Below are positions 26,929-36,465 of a stretch of DNA of 64,000 nt, one piece after another. This DNA is from Actinosynnema pretiosum (GTDB taxonomy: Bacteria; Actinomycetota; Actinomycetes; Mycobacteriales; Pseudonocardiaceae): NCBI RefSeq assembly GCF_024171695.1, contig NZ_JAMTCF010000007.1, positions 248,001 through 312,000 on the forward strand, written 5' to 3'. How positions within the stretch are numbered: position 1 is the first letter of the stretch; every line of letters starts with the position of its first letter. The notes beneath the pieces were generated by a model. That model did not search any database. It was not told the origin of the DNA and saw nothing but the letters and a program-made list of their open reading frames with translations. The translations under genes and the position numbers were made by a program.

Positions 26929-27819
26929 ATGGCGATCTTCATCACCAAGGACAGCAAGGTCATCGTCCAGGGCATGACCGGCGCCGAGGGGACCAAGCAC
27001 ACCAAGCGGATGCTGGCCTCCGGCACCACCATCGTCGGCGGCGTGAACCCGCGCAAGGCGGGCGAGAAGGTCGACTTCGACGGCACCGTCCTGCCGGTCT
27101 TCGGCAGCGTCGCGGACGCCATGGAGGCCACCGGCGCCGACGTCACCGTCATCTTCGTGCCCCCGGCCTTCGCCAAGGCCGCGGTCATCGAGGCGATCGA
27201 CGCGGGCATCGGCCTGGCCGTCGTGATCACCGAGGGCATCCCGGTGCACGACACCGCCGTGTTCTGGGCGCACGCCGTCGCCACCGGCAACAAGACCCGG
27301 ATCATCGGTCCGAACTGCCCCGGCCTGATCAGCCCCGGACAGTCGAACGCGGGCATCATCCCGGCCAACATCTCCGGCGCGGGCAAGATCGGTCTGGTGT
27401 CGAAGTCCGGCACCCTGACCTACCAGATGATGTACGAGCTGCGGGACTTCGGCTTCTCCACCGCCATCGGCATCGGCGGCGACCCGATCATCGGCACCAC
27501 CCACATCGACGCGCTGGAGGCCTTCGAGGCCGACCCGGAGACCGCGGCGATCGTGATGATCGGCGAGATCGGCGGCGACGCCGAGGAGCGCGCGGCGGCC
27601 TACATCAAGGACAACGTGACCAAGCCGGTCGTCGGCTACGTCGCGGGCTTCACCGCGCCCGAGGGCAAGACCATGGGCCACGCGGGCGCGATCGTCTCCG
27701 GCTCGGCGGGCACCGCCCAGGCCAAGAAGGAGGCGCTGGAGGCCGCGGGCGTCAAGGTCGGCAAGACGCCGAGCGAGACCGCCGCGCTCATGCGCGAGAT
27801 CATGTCCACCATCGGCTGA
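26929..27819 (+). CDS. sucD: Succinyl-CoA synthetase, alpha subunit
   Basis: 296 aa. The CoA-binding N-terminus starts [21 protein letters not shown]. The ligase domain carries the phospho-histidine at about His251 in [10 protein letters not shown]. The [10 protein letters not shown] and [10 protein letters not shown] signatures are intact. ATG start 5 nt after the sucC stop, so the two subunits are made from one message; a terminator follows at 27836-27880. Confidence 0.98.
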   Translation: MAIFITKDSKVIVQGMTGAEGTKHTKRMLASGTTIVGGVNPRKAGEKVDFDGTVLPVFGSVADAMEATGADVTVIFVPPAFAKAAVIEAIDAGIGLAVVITEGIPVHDTAVFWAHAVATGNKTRIIGPNCPGLISPGQSNAGIIPANISGAGKIGLVSKSGTLTYQMMYELRDFGFSTAIGIGGDPIIGTTHIDALEAFEADPETAAIVMIGEIGGDAEERAAAYIKDNVTKPVVGYVAGFTAPEGKTMGHAGAIVSGSAGTAQAKKEALEAAGVKVGKTPSETAALMREIMSTIG

Positions 27820-27835
27820 TAGCCCGATCGGACGA

Positions 27836-27880
27836 GCGACGAGGGTCACCCCTAACTTGGGGGTGACCCTCGTCGCTTTT
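27836..27880 (+). terminator. Intrinsic terminator of sucCD
   Basis: A perfect 17-bp stem (27836-27852 with 27860-27876), loop TAACTTG, followed by TTTT. It lies 16 nt after the sucD stop. Confidence 0.93.
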
Positions 27881-28002
27881 CGGGCACTCTGGAATAGCGC
27901 AACCAGGGGAACCGCCGTGCGGCGGTCGCCGTCGGAGAGTGCGCATCGGCTAGCGTGCATCCCGCCGCTAGCTCCCGCTCGGTCGACGAGGAGACCTCAA
28001 CC

Positions 28003-28701
28003 ATGTCCGTGCCGTACGGCGCCCCGCAGCAGCAGCCGTCTCCGGCGCAGCCTGCGTCGGGGCCCAACCTGAAGCTGATCCTCCCGCTGGCCGCCGTCGG
28101 CCTCGCGGTCGTCGCGTACCTGCTCGCGTTCGCCGACGGCGTGTACGCGAGCAGCGACTACCTACTGATCGCGGGCGCGCTCGCCGCGCTGCCGCTGCTG
28201 GTGCCCACGTTCAAGTCGCTGCCGGTGGCGGCGATCCTGTCCGTGGTCGCGACGCTGCAGGTCCTGCAGGCCACGGTGAAGACGCCGCTGAGCGTCTCCG
28301 CCATGCAGATCATCGTGCTGATCATCGCGCTGCTCCAGGCCGCCGCGATCGTCTTCGCGCTGCTGCTGGAGCTCGGCGTCGTCAAGATGGAGCCGAAGCC
28401 CGCCTCCCCGTACGGCCAGGGCCAGCCCGGCGGCTGGAACCCGCAGTCCGGGGCGTTCCCGCAGCAGCCGGGGCAGCCCGCGCAGCCCGGCCAGCCGCAG
28501 GCCCAGCCCGCCCAGCCCGCCCAGCCCGCCCAGCAGTACGGCGTGCCCTCCGGGTCGTTCCCGCAGCAGAGCCCGGCTCCGCAGCAGCAGCCGAACGCCC
28601 CGCAGCCGACGTCCTACCTGTCGCAGCCGGGCCAGTTCGGCCAGCCGGGCCAGCAGCCCGGCCAGCCGCCCGCAGGCGGTTACGGCCAGCCCCAGGGCTG
28701 A
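28003..28701 (+). CDS. DUF5336-like membrane protein (34-kDa antigen type)
   Basis: 232 aa from the ATG at 28003 with GAGGAG upstream. A Pro/Gln N-terminus, four hydrophobic helices between about residues 25 and 125 ([68 protein letters not shown]), then about 100 disordered residues rich in Gln, Pro and Gly with AQPAQPAQP repeats. The layout matches the mycobacterial 34-kDa antigenic protein family. Function unknown. Confidence 0.82.
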   Translation: MSVPYGAPQQQPSPAQPASGPNLKLILPLAAVGLAVVAYLLAFADGVYASSDYLLIAGALAALPLLVPTFKSLPVAAILSVVATLQVLQATVKTPLSVSAMQIIVLIIALLQAAAIVFALLLELGVVKMEPKPASPYGQGQPGGWNPQSGAFPQQPGQPAQPGQPQAQPAQPAQPAQQYGVPSGSFPQQSPAPQQQPNAPQPTSYLSQPGQFGQPGQQPGQPPAGGYGQPQG

Positions 28702-28717
28702 GTCGGGGAAGACCACG

Positions 28718-28753
28718 GGAGGGGTGGCGCCGGGCGACCGGCGCCACCCCTCC
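28718..28753 (+). terminator. Terminator of the DUF5336-like gene
   Basis: A perfect 15-bp stem (28718-28732 with 28739-28753) with loop GGCGAC, 17 nt after the stop codon. No T run. Confidence 0.8.
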
Positions 28754-28810
28754 TGCCATGTCCGGCGCGCCGCCGTGAGGAGCAGGGCGCCGGGCTGACA
28801 CAGTGGAGCG

Positions 28811-30658
28811 ATGGCGGTGCTGCAATCCACCTCGCACGGCGTGGCCGACTCGGTCCGCCCACCGGAGTTCTCCCGCGCCGAGCACGCGCGCGTGCTCACC
28901 ATGACCGCCGCGGGCTCCGTGGTCCTCGGCTACGCGGCCGTGGCCGCGCTCCTCGCCCTCATCTCCTCGACGGCCGCGCACGCCTCCTTCTCCACGACGG
29001 GCGTGCTCGCGGCGGCGGCCCCCGGCTGGCTGGCCGCGCACCACGTGCCGCTGCGCGTCGGCGGCGGCGACCTCGGCGTGCTGCCCCTGCTGCCGACCGC
29101 GCTGGTGATGCTGCTGGTGTACCGGGCGGCGGCCAGCGCGGCCGACCGGCTCGGCCTCTTCGAGCCCCTCCAGGCCCGCTCGGTGGTGCTCAGCATCGCG
29201 GGCGCGCACGCGGCCACCGGAGGGCTCATCGCGTTCCTGATGGGCGACAGCGGACCGGTCCAGGCGACGCCCGCCGTGGCGTTCTTCGGCTCGGCGGCGG
29301 TGTCCGGGATCGCGGCCGTCGCCGGGGTCGCGGAGCGGTGCGGGCTGATCGAGGTGCTGTTCGAGCGGGTCGACCCGGTGGTGCGGCGGGGGCTGTGGGG
29401 CGGCGCGCTGGCGCTGTTCGCGCTCACCGCCGCCGGGTCGCTGCTGCTGGCGGTCGGGCTCGCGCTGGAGTGGCCGGTCACCAGCGGCCTGTTCGAGGAC
29501 CTCGGCGGCACGGTGGGCAGCGGGCTGGGCATCTGGCTGCTGTGCGTCGGGTACCTGCCGAACGCGGTCGTCGCGACCGTGGCGTACCTGGTGGGCGCCG
29601 GGTTCTCGTTCGGCTCGGTGCTGGTGACGCCGCTGGAGTTCGTCGGCGGGCCGGTGCCCGCCGTCCCGCTGCTGGCGGCCATGCCGGACCACCACAGCAC
29701 GTTCCTGTCGGCGGTGCTGGTGCTCCCGGCGGTGATCGGCGTGGTCGTGGGGCTGTACCTGCGCAACGCGGCGGAGACGCCGGTGCTGCGGATCAGGGCC
29801 GCCCTAGTGGCCGCGCTGACGGCCGGGGTGGGGATGCTCGTGCTCGCCGCCGTCGCGGGCGGGGACCTGGGCGGCGGGTCGTTCAGCCCGGTGACCGTGC
29901 CCGCCGGGCTCGCCGCGCTGCTCGTGCTGGGGTGGGTCGGGGTGCCCGGCGCGCTGATCGCCTGGTTGACCGGTCCTCGGCCGCCGAGGGTGAAGAAGGA
30001 GAAGGTCAAGCGGGGCAAGGGCGGTGAGGCCGCTGCCGCAGCCGCCGCAGGGGTCGCGGGCGCGGCGGTCGTGGCGGGCGCGGACGACGCCGACGACGAC
30101 ACCGACGCCGATGACGACGAGGCTGACGTGGTCGACCCGGACGCCGAGTACGACGAGGACGGGTACGAGTACGACGAGGACGCCGAGTACCTGGACGAGG
30201 AGCTGGCCGACGACGAGCTGCTGGACGACGAGCTGTCCGAGGACGAGCTCGCCGACGAGGAGCTGTCGGAGGAGGAGCTCGCGGCCGAGCTGGCGGAGGA
30301 CGAGCGCGCCGAGGAGCTGGCCGAGCGGGAGCTGGACGACGAGTACCCGGACGACGGGCTCGACGACGACCCGGACGACGAGCTGTCCGACGAGCTGGAG
30401 GACGAGCCGGACGACGGGTTCGCCGACGAGCTGTCCGAGGACGAGCTCGCCGAGGCCGAGCGGACGGCGGACGACCTCGCGGGCGCCGACCTCGCCGACG
30501 AGGTCCCCGAGGCCCCCGCCGAGCGCCGCGCCCCCGACGGCTACGAGGAGGTGGACGAGTCCGAGTTCAGCCACCTGGCGGAGTTCCGCGAGCTGGAGGA
30601 CCTGGACGGCGACCTCCCCGACGACCCGGCGGGACCCGGCCCCGCGCCCCGGCGCTGA
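28811..30658 (+). CDS. DUF6350-like polytopic membrane protein with acidic tail
   Basis: 615 aa. Residues about 30-390 hold roughly ten membrane helices in long Ala/Gly/Leu-rich segments. The last 210 residues are an extremely acidic cytoplasmic or outer tail built from DEL/DDEL-like units ([19 protein letters not shown]), then an ordinary end. In related genomes a DUF6350 protein lies just before purN and purH, as here (144 bp). Function unknown; the tail is much longer than I recall for the family. A hairpin at 30662-30692 separates it from purN. Confidence 0.82.
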   Translation: MAVLQSTSHGVADSVRPPEFSRAEHARVLTMTAAGSVVLGYAAVAALLALISSTAAHASFSTTGVLAAAAPGWLAAHHVPLRVGGGDLGVLPLLPTALVMLLVYRAAASAADRLGLFEPLQARSVVLSIAGAHAATGGLIAFLMGDSGPVQATPAVAFFGSAAVSGIAAVAGVAERCGLIEVLFERVDPVVRRGLWGGALALFALTAAGSLLLAVGLALEWPVTSGLFEDLGGTVGSGLGIWLLCVGYLPNAVVATVAYLVGAGFSFGSVLVTPLEFVGGPVPAVPLLAAMPDHHSTFLSAVLVLPAVIGVVVGLYLRNAAETPVLRIRAALVAALTAGVGMLVLAAVAGGDLGGGSFSPVTVPAGLAALLVLGWVGVPGALIAWLTGPRPPRVKKEKVKRGKGGEAAAAAAAGVAGAAVVAGADDADDDTDADDDEADVVDPDAEYDEDGYEYDEDAEYLDEELADDELLDDELSEDELADEELSEEELAAELAEDERAEELAERELDDEYPDDGLDDDPDDELSDELEDEPDDGFADELSEDELAEAERTADDLAGADLADEVPEAPAERRAPDGYEEVDESEFSHLAEFRELEDLDGDLPDDPAGPGPAPRR

Positions 30659-30661
30659 CCA

Positions 30662-30692
30662 CCGGGCGCGGGCCGCACCGGTCCGCGCCCGG
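30662..30692 (+). terminator. Hairpin after DUF6350-like gene
   Basis: CCGGGCGCGG (30662-30671) pairs perfectly with CCGCGCCCGG (30683-30692), 4 nt after the stop. It lacks a T tract but likely limits read-through into purN. Confidence 0.7.
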
Positions 30693-30802
30693 ACCCCGCA
30701 CATCCCCTGACCAGGGTCTCAACCGGCCCTGGCGGACGCTGCCGCGCGGCCAGCGCCTAGGCTGCTGCCGAGCTGTGACAGTCCCCAGCAAGGAGAAGCA
30801 CG

Positions 30803-31438
30803 CTGAGCGCCGCGACCACACTCCGGCTTCCCGTCCCCGCGAGGGTCGTCGTCCTCGTCTCCGGCTCCGGCACCCTGCTGCAGGCGCTGCTGGACGCCGC
30901 CGCCTCCCCCGACTACCCCATCCGGGTGGTCGCGGTCGGCGCGGACCGCACCGGCATCGAGGGCCTGGCCCGCGCCGAGCGCGCGGGCGTCCCCGGATTC
31001 GCCGTGCGGCTGCGCGACCACGCCACCCGCGAGGAGTGGGACACCGCCCTCGCCGACGCGGTCCAGGCGCACGAGCCGGACCTGGTGGTCTCCGCCGGGT
31101 TCATGAAGATCCTGGGACCGGCCGTCCTGGCCCGCTTCGGCGGCCGGATGGTCAACACCCACCCCGCGCTGCTGCCCGCCTTCCCCGGCGCGCACGGCGT
31201 CCGCGACGCCGTCGACTACGGCGTCAAGGTCACCGGTGCCACCGTGCACCTGGTGGACGGCGGGGTGGACACCGGGCCGATCCTGGCCCAGGAGGCGGTC
31301 GAGGTCCTCCCCGAGGACGACGTCGACAGCCTGCACGAGCGCATCAAGGTGGTGGAGCGGCGGCTTCTCGTCGACGTGGTCGCCCGACTCGCCCGAGAGG
31401 GCTGCACCGTGAACGGACGAAAGGTGAGCATCCCGTGA
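30803..31438 (+). CDS. purN: Phosphoribosylglycinamide formyltransferase (GART), CTG start
   Basis: 211 aa. Transfers formyl from 10-formyl-THF to GAR in purine synthesis. The substrate loop [17 protein letters not shown] is near residue 15, [17 protein letters not shown] gives the catalytic His and loop, and VDTGPILAQ the catalytic Asp. The only start that keeps the N-terminal substrate loop is the CTG at 30803, with AGGAG 7 nt upstream; no ATG, GTG or TTG lies between the in-frame stop at 30776 and the GTG at 30926, which would delete about 41 residues. The end overlaps purH (GTGA), so both are co-translated. Confidence 0.93.
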   Translation: MSAATTLRLPVPARVVVLVSGSGTLLQALLDAAASPDYPIRVVAVGADRTGIEGLARAERAGVPGFAVRLRDHATREEWDTALADAVQAHEPDLVVSAGFMKILGPAVLARFGGRMVNTHPALLPAFPGAHGVRDAVDYGVKVTGATVHLVDGGVDTGPILAQEAVEVLPEDDVDSLHERIKVVERRLLVDVVARLAREGCTVNGRKVSIP

Positions 31439-33006
31439 CCACTCCTGCCGAGCGGCGACCGGTTCGTCGGGCCCTGATCGGGGTCTCCGACAAGTCGGGC
31501 CTGCTGGAACTCGCCACCGGCCTGCACGCGGCCGGGGTCGAGATCGTCTCCACCGGCGGCACCGCGAAGACGCTGGCGAACGCCGGGGTCCCGGTGACGA
31601 CGGTCGAGCAGGTGACCGGCTTCCCGGAGGCGCTGGACGGCCGGGTCAAGACCCTGCACCCGCGCGTCCACGCGGGCCTGCTCGCCGACATGCGCAAGCC
31701 CGCCCACGTGGAGAAGCTCGACGAGCTGGGCATCGCCGCGTTCGACCTGCTCGTGGTGAACCTCTACCCGTTCGCGCAGACCGTGGCGTCCGGCGCGTCG
31801 GCCGACGAGTGCGTCGAGCAGATCGACATCGGCGGGCCCGCGATGGTGCGCGCCTCCGCGAAGAACCACGCCAGCGTCGCCGTCGTGGTCGACCCGTCGC
31901 GGTACTCGTGGGTGCTGGAGCAGGTCCGCGAGGGCGGCTTCACGCTCGGCGACCGGCAGCGGCTGGCCGTCGACGCGTTCCGGCACACCGCGTCCTACGA
32001 CGTCGCCGTGGCGTCCTGGATGGGCGGCGAGCTGGTGCCGGACGAGACCGGGTTCCCCGAGTGGTTCGGCGCGACCTGGCAGCGCAAGCAGGTGCTGCGC
32101 TACGGCGAGAACCCGCACCAGGGCGCGGCCCTGTACACCGGGGGCGCCGAGGGCCTGGCGACCGCCGAGCAGCTGCACGGCAAGGAGATGTCGTACAACA
32201 ACTACGTCGACGCGGACGCCGCGTGGCGGGCGGCGTGGGACCACGAGCTGCCCTGCGTGGCGATCATCAAGCACGCCAACCCGTGCGGCATCGCGGTCTC
32301 GCCGCTGCCCGGTGAGAGCGCGATCGCGGACGCCCACCGGAAGGCGCACGCGTGCGACCCGGTGAGCGCGTTCGGCGGGGTCATCGCGGCCAACCGCGAG
32401 GTGACCGTCGAGCTGGCCGAGCAGGTCGCGGAGATCTTCACCGAGGTGGTGATCGCGCCGTCGTACGCCGACGGGGCGGTGGACGTGCTGACCAGGAAGA
32501 AGAACGTGCGCATCCTGGTCGCGCCGGTGCCCGCGCGCGGCGGTGCGGAGTTCCGGGCGGTGTCCGGCGGGGTGCTGCTCCAGGCGACCGACACCATCGA
32601 GGCCGAGGGCGACGACCCGGCCAACTGGACCCTGGCGTGCGGCGAGGCGCTGGACGAGCGGGGTCTCGCGGACCTGGCGTTCGCCTGGCGGGCGTGCCGC
32701 GCGGTGAAGTCGAACGCGATCCTGCTGGCCCACGACGGGGCGACGGTGGGCGCGGGCATGGGACAGGTCAACCGGGTCGACGCGGCGCGCCTGGCGGTGT
32801 CCAGGGCGGGCGAGCGGGCCTCCGGCGCGGTGGCGGCCTCGGACGCGTTCTTCCCGTTCCCGGACGGGCTGGAGGTGCTGCTCCAGGCGGGCGTGCGGGC
32901 GGTCGTGCAGCCCGGCGGGTCGGTCCGCGACGCCGAGGTGATCGCGGCTGCTGAGGCGGCCGGGGCGACGGTGTACCTGACCGGGACGCGGCACTTCGCG
33001 CACTAG
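31435..33006 (+). CDS. purH: Bifunctional AICAR formyltransferase / IMP cyclohydrolase
   Basis: 523 aa, the usual length, catalysing the last two steps to IMP. The N-terminal MGS-like cyclohydrolase domain has [15 protein letters not shown] and [13 protein letters not shown]. The C-terminal AICAR transformylase has [14 protein letters not shown], the Lys-His pair in [19 protein letters not shown], and ends [14 protein letters not shown] ... [11 protein letters not shown]. Start is the GTG at 31435 overlapping the purN stop. It is followed by a terminator at 33051-33092. Confidence 0.98.
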   Translation: MTTPAERRPVRRALIGVSDKSGLLELATGLHAAGVEIVSTGGTAKTLANAGVPVTTVEQVTGFPEALDGRVKTLHPRVHAGLLADMRKPAHVEKLDELGIAAFDLLVVNLYPFAQTVASGASADECVEQIDIGGPAMVRASAKNHASVAVVVDPSRYSWVLEQVREGGFTLGDRQRLAVDAFRHTASYDVAVASWMGGELVPDETGFPEWFGATWQRKQVLRYGENPHQGAALYTGGAEGLATAEQLHGKEMSYNNYVDADAAWRAAWDHELPCVAIIKHANPCGIAVSPLPGESAIADAHRKAHACDPVSAFGGVIAANREVTVELAEQVAEIFTEVVIAPSYADGAVDVLTRKKNVRILVAPVPARGGAEFRAVSGGVLLQATDTIEAEGDDPANWTLACGEALDERGLADLAFAWRACRAVKSNAILLAHDGATVGAGMGQVNRVDAARLAVSRAGERASGAVAASDAFFPFPDGLEVLLQAGVRAVVQPGGSVRDAEVIAAAEAAGATVYLTGTRHFAH

Positions 33007-33050
33007 TTCCCCTGGTGGCCCCCGGCGGGGTCGCGGTGGTTCGGACGAGA

Positions 33051-33092
33051 GCCGAGGCGGGACCCCTCACGGGGGCCCGCCTCGGCTTTTTT
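33051..33092 (+). terminator. Intrinsic terminator of purNH
   Basis: GCCGAGGCGGG (33051-33061) pairs with CCCGCCTCGGC (33076-33086), followed by six T. Confidence 0.92.
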
Positions 33093-33260
33093 CGTGCGGG
33101 TCCGCAGGCGGTGCCGCTCGTGGGTCCGCTTGTGGGGCAACGGGGTTCGGGGTGGCGGGGGTGTTGCTGTTGTCGGTCGGGGGTGGGCCCACCAACAGGT
33201 GATCTCGGGGGTCTGGCGTTGACAGCCTGCCCGCGCGGCGGGATAAGATCATGGCGTTGT

Positions 33261-33276
33261 TCGAACACATGTTCGA
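33261..33276. promoter_or_regulatory. LexA (SOS) box
   Basis: TCGAACACATGTTCGA: both half-sites match the mycobacterial/Gram-positive consensus TCGAAC-N4-GTTCGA exactly. It lies 75 bp upstream of the imuA-like frame, as expected for SOS control of an imuA-imuB operon. Confidence 0.85.
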
Positions 33277-33350
33277 CACGTCAGGTCGCCGGACTTCCCA
33301 CGGCGGTCCGCGCACAGGGGTGCGCGCGGACTTCGTGGAGGAGGGGGCAG

Positions 33351-33866
33351 GTGCCGAGGTCGACAACGGCGACGCAGGCCGCACTCGGGGTAGGTGCGGC
33401 GGGCGAGTCGACTCCGGCGCGGGCCCGGCACTTGCCGGTTCGCGGGGAATCGGCAGGCCTCCTCCCGTGGGGCGACCTGAGGCGGAGCAGCACGGTGCCC
33501 ATGCGCGGGTTGGCACCGTTGCTGCTCTCGCTGCGGCGCGGGGGTGTTCGGGCGGCGGCTCGCGGGGGCGGGCGGTGCGCGGGGGTTGTTCGGGGCGCGC
33601 TGGGGGTTGGCGCTGTCGGGAGACGCGCGGCTGATGGTCGCGCGGCTGATGGTCGTGTGGCCGGGACTTGCGTGGCCGGGATTCGCACGGCCAACGCCCG
33701 TGTTGCCGGAGATCGCGCATCGGGCCAGCGCGCGACCGAGGCCCAGGTTCGGTTCGTTCCCGGTTCTTGCCCTGATTCCGGCCCTGGTCTCGGCCTCAGT
33801 CCCGGTCCCGGTCCCGGTCCCGTTCCCGGTTCTGGTTCTGGTTCCGCTCAGGTCAGGGTCGGGTGA
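33351..33866 (+). pseudogene. ImuA-like 5' remnant running into 15-bp repeats
   Basis: GTG at 33351 with GAGGAGGGGG upstream opens a 171-codon frame. Residues about 25-85 resemble the N-terminus of actinobacterial ImuA (LPVRGESAGLLPWGDLRRSS, then PLLLSLRRGG and a degraded RCAGVVRGALGVGAVG). From 33625 the frame turns into pentapeptide repeats (RAADG, RVAGT, CVAGI) coded by a 15-bp tandem repeat, then Gly/Pro hexanucleotide repeats, and stops. The RecA-like core of ImuA is missing. ImuA helps ImuB and DnaE2 in damage-induced mutagenesis. I read this as a decayed gene; a new short protein is the alternative. Confidence 0.6.
33625..33850. repeat. 15-bp and 6-bp degenerate repeats
   Basis: Two perfect copies of GCGCGGCTGATGGTC (33625-33639, 33640-33654) begin a run of related 15-mers to about 33745; near 33800-33850 the sequence becomes CCCGGT/CTGGTT hexamers. 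They replace what should be the body of imuA. Confidence 0.7.
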
Positions 33867-34046
33867 GGGCGTGTCCGTCCGCTTGTCCACCGCAGGGCGC
33901 TGGGTGCCACCGCCGTCGCGATCAACATCGGTCCGGGTGCGGGCCGCACTTCTCGGGTGGCTGGTCCCGGCCGCGCCGTGCGCCTGCGGGCGTGGTGGGA
34001 ACGGTGATCCCCGTAGGGGTGACTCAAGCCCAACCCGACCCGGTGA

Positions 34047-34946
34047 AAGTTGCTGCTGCTCAGGCTTGGCTCCCGGCTCGGCGCGCCGTCGCGCACCAGG
34101 ATCGCGACGGGGTTGGAGAAGCGGGAAGTCCCGGCGATCGCGCACGTCCTAGCCGCGCAGGAGAGGAACACGGTGCTCACCTCAACTCAGCTCGGCGCTC
34201 CGCGCCAGGCCCCACCACGACACGCCCCCGGCCAGCCCTCCACCGGCCTGACTCCCACCGGGCCGGTCCACGCTGGCCAGACCTCCGTCGATCCGACCTC
34301 CGTCGGTCTGCCCCACGCCGGTCCGGCCTCCGCTGGCCCGCTCCATGCCGGTCCGACTCACACCGGTTCGACCCACGTCAGCCCGCCCCATGCCGGCCCT
34401 GCTCGTGCCGGTTCGGCCCATGCCGGTCCGGCCTGCGGCGATCGGGCCCACGCCGGTCCGATTCCCGGCGACCGGGCTCATGCCTACCCGTTCCCCGGCG
34501 ACCGGTCGGGTGCTCCGGGCTCGTGCCGCGTCGATCCGGCGCGTCCCCGAGCCCTGGCCCGCGCGGACCGGGTGCTCGCGCGCGATCGGACCTTCGTCTC
34601 AGAACGCGGACCGCGCAGTCCCGTCTGGCTACCCTCGGCGTCACCGGCGACGGTGCTCTCGGAACCGGAGCCCGCGGCGCTCGTCGACCGGGCAGGCGGT
34701 GACGTCGGGATCACCGGGGACGCCGAGCTGACCGTGCCACCGAGCCGCCTCGTGCACGGGGGGACGGTGTGCGAGGTCGTCTCCTGGGCCGGTCCCTGGC
34801 CCGCCGGGGAGCGGTGGTGGGACGAGCAGGCCGTCGTTCGCGCGGCCCACCTGCGAGTCGTCGGCGTGGCGGCCGACGGGGCACGACTGGCGTTCCTGCT
34901 GATCCGCACCGGCGGAAAGTGGGCAGTGGAAGGGGTGTGCGGCTGA
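34047..34946 (+). pseudogene. ImuB 3' remnant (C-terminal domain only)
   Basis: The frame opens after a stop at 34044 and ends at 34946. The last 110 residues match the C-terminus of the Y-family-like ImuB protein: PSASPATVLSEPEPAALVD, then LTVPPSRLVHGG, SWAGPWPAGERWWDEQ and GGKWAVEGVCG. The polymerase-like palm, fingers and beta-clamp region are absent; in their place the frame carries about 17 units of a pentapeptide repeat (P-x-H-A-G, 34248-34507). The stop overlaps the ATG of the next small gene (TGATG). ImuB normally bridges DnaE2 and the clamp in the mutasome, so this copy cannot work. Whether the repeat protein is made is unknown. Confidence 0.65.
34248..34507 (+). repeat. 15-bp tandem repeat encoding P-x-H-A-G units
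   Basis: About 17 degenerate units with a consensus near CATGCCGGTCCGGCC, in frame with the ImuB C-terminal remnant, so each unit reads as a pentapeptide such as LPHAG, PLHAG, SAHAG. Confidence 0.8.
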
Positions 34947-35101
34947 TGTCGGCTTCCTCCGACGACTTCCGCGGTCTCGCCGACTGGTGGGCCGCCCACG
35001 AGGTGGACGAGAAGGACGGCGAACCCGCGTACCACCACAGCTTCGGCTGGACCCCGCTGCTCGTCCCCCTGCCCCGCAGAGCGCCGGACGACCTGGCGTG
35101 A
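34946..35101 (+). CDS. Small acidic protein coupled to imuB remnant
   Basis: 51 aa from the ATG at 34946, overlapping the preceding stop as TGATG. The sequence (MSASSDDFRGLADWWAAHEV ... HSFGWTPLLVPLPRRAPDD) is Trp-rich, well composed and uses normal codons, unlike the repeats upstream. It probably lay between imuB and dnaE2 in an ancestral operon. No domain recognised. Confidence 0.6.
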   Translation: MSASSDDFRGLADWWAAHEVDEKDGEPAYHHSFGWTPLLVPLPRRAPDDLA

Positions 35102-35110
35102 CCGCCGATC

Positions 35111-35177
35111 CGAGGTCGTCGCCAGCCCGAGGTCGTCGGCGCCCCGAGGTCGTCGCCCCCCGAGGCCGTCAGCGACC
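35111..35177. repeat. 17-bp tandem repeat, four copies
   Basis: Units CGAGGTCGTCGCCAGCC, CGAGGTCGTCGGCGCCC, CGAGGTCGTCGCCCCC and CGAGGCCGTCAGCGACC follow one another directly after the small gene's stop. Confidence 0.85.
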
Positions 35178-35271
35178 CCCCACGACGCCGATGGCGGGAC
35201 GGATCCAAGATCCGCCCCGCCACCGGAAGGACTCCCGCCGGGCGCGTCCCAGGGCCGCGCCCGCACCACCA

Positions 35272-35580
35272 CTACCAGGCCCGGTCCAGCGGCCCGCCCG
35301 TGATGGTCATCGCCACGACTATCACCGCGATCCCCATCGCCGAGTACAGCAGCGCGTCCACGCCGCGCCCCCGGATCGCGATCAGGCCCGCCTGCGCGTC
35401 GCTCACGAGCACCCGCAGGAGCGCCGCGATCAGCAGCGCGACGCCGATCAGCACCACGCCCTCGCGCCAGTTGTACTGCAGGATGCGGACCAGCCCGACC
35501 AGCGTCACCCCGAGCACCAGCGCGAACGGCAGGTGCTGGCCCGCCGCCCCCCGCCAGCCCTGTTGCGGCATCAGCTCCAC
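35272..35580 (-). CDS. DUF3017-family membrane protein
   Basis: 102 aa, GTG start. Three hydrophobic helices (HLPFALVLGVTLVGLVRIL, GVVLIGVALLIAALLRVL, ALLYSAMGIAVIVVAMTI) with short polar links. DUF3017 proteins are usually found directly after folD in actinobacteria; here the gap to folD is 11 bp on the same strand, so it is the last gene of that operon. Function unknown. Confidence 0.85.
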   Translation of the reverse strand: MELMPQQGWRGAAGQHLPFALVLGVTLVGLVRILQYNWREGVVLIGVALLIAALLRVLVSDAQAGLIAIRGRGVDALLYSAMGIAVIVVAMTITGGPLDRAW

Positions 35581-35591
35581 CGTTCCACCAT

Positions 35592-36458
35592 TCAGACCGC
35601 GTCGAGGCCGCGCTCGGCCGCCTCGACCGTGTTGGTCAGCAACATCGCGATGGTCATCGGACCCGCACCGCCGGGGATGGGCGCCAGGAAGCCGGCCACC
35701 TCGGCGACGTCCGGGTGGACGTCGCCCACGAGCCCCTGCTCGGTGCGGGTGATGCCGACGTCGACCACGGCGGCACCCGGCTTGATCATGTCAGCGGTGA
35801 TCAGACCGGGGCTGCCCGCACCCGCGACGACCACGTCGGCGCGCCGCACCTCGGCCGCCAGGTCCTTCGTGCCGGTGTGGCACAGGGTCACCGTGGCGTT
35901 CTCGCTGCGCCTGGTCAGCAGCAGCCCGATCGGCCTGCCGACCGTGACGCCGCGCCCGACCACCGTGACGTTCGCGCCCGCCAGCGGCACGTCGTAGCGC
36001 CGCAGCAGCTCCACCACGCCGCGCGGGGTGGCGGGCAGCGGGGCCTCGTCGCCGAGCACGAGCTTGCCCAGGTTGACCGGGTGCAGGCCGTCGCCGTCCT
36101 TCGCCGGGTCGATCCGCTCCAGGATCGCGTTCGCGTTCAGGTGCTTGGGGAGAGGCAGCTGCACGATGTACGCGGTGCAGGCCGGGTCGGCGTTCAGCTC
36201 GTCGATGACCGCTTCGAGCTGCTCCTGCGTGGTGTCCTCGGGCAGGTCGCGCCGGATCGACGTGATGCCGACCTTCGCGCACGCCGAGTGCTTGCCCTTC
36301 ACGTAGGAGTGCGAGCCGGGGTCGTCGCCGACGAGCACGGTCGCCAGGCCGGGCGTCACACCGCGTTCGGCCAGCGCGGCCACCCGCGTGCGCAGGTCTT
36401 CGAAGATCGCATCCCTGGTTGCCCTGCCGTTGAGGGTCGTCGCCGTCACACCGCCCAT
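35592..36458 (-). CDS. folD: Methylene-THF dehydrogenase / methenyl-THF cyclohydrolase
   Basis: 288 aa. Interconverts 5,10-methylene-, methenyl- and 10-formyl-THF, supplying the formyl donor that PurN and PurH (5 kb away) use. Catalytic Lys is in [16 protein letters not shown] (Tyr-x3-Lys), QLPLPKHLN follows, and the NADP-binding stretch is [18 protein letters not shown] with DVGITR near the end. The ATG at 36458 is used here; a GTG three codons later gives the more usual VTATTLNG start. The upstream transporter ends 7 bp away. Confidence 0.97.
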   Translation of the reverse strand: MGGVTATTLNGRATRDAIFEDLRTRVAALAERGVTPGLATVLVGDDPGSHSYVKGKHSACAKVGITSIRRDLPEDTTQEQLEAVIDELNADPACTAYIVQLPLPKHLNANAILERIDPAKDGDGLHPVNLGKLVLGDEAPLPATPRGVVELLRRYDVPLAGANVTVVGRGVTVGRPIGLLLTRRSENATVTLCHTGTKDLAAEVRRADVVVAGAGSPGLITADMIKPGAAVVDVGITRTEQGLVGDVHPDVAEVAGFLAPIPGGAGPMTIAMLLTNTVEAAERGLDAV

Positions 36459-36465
36459 CTTCGCA

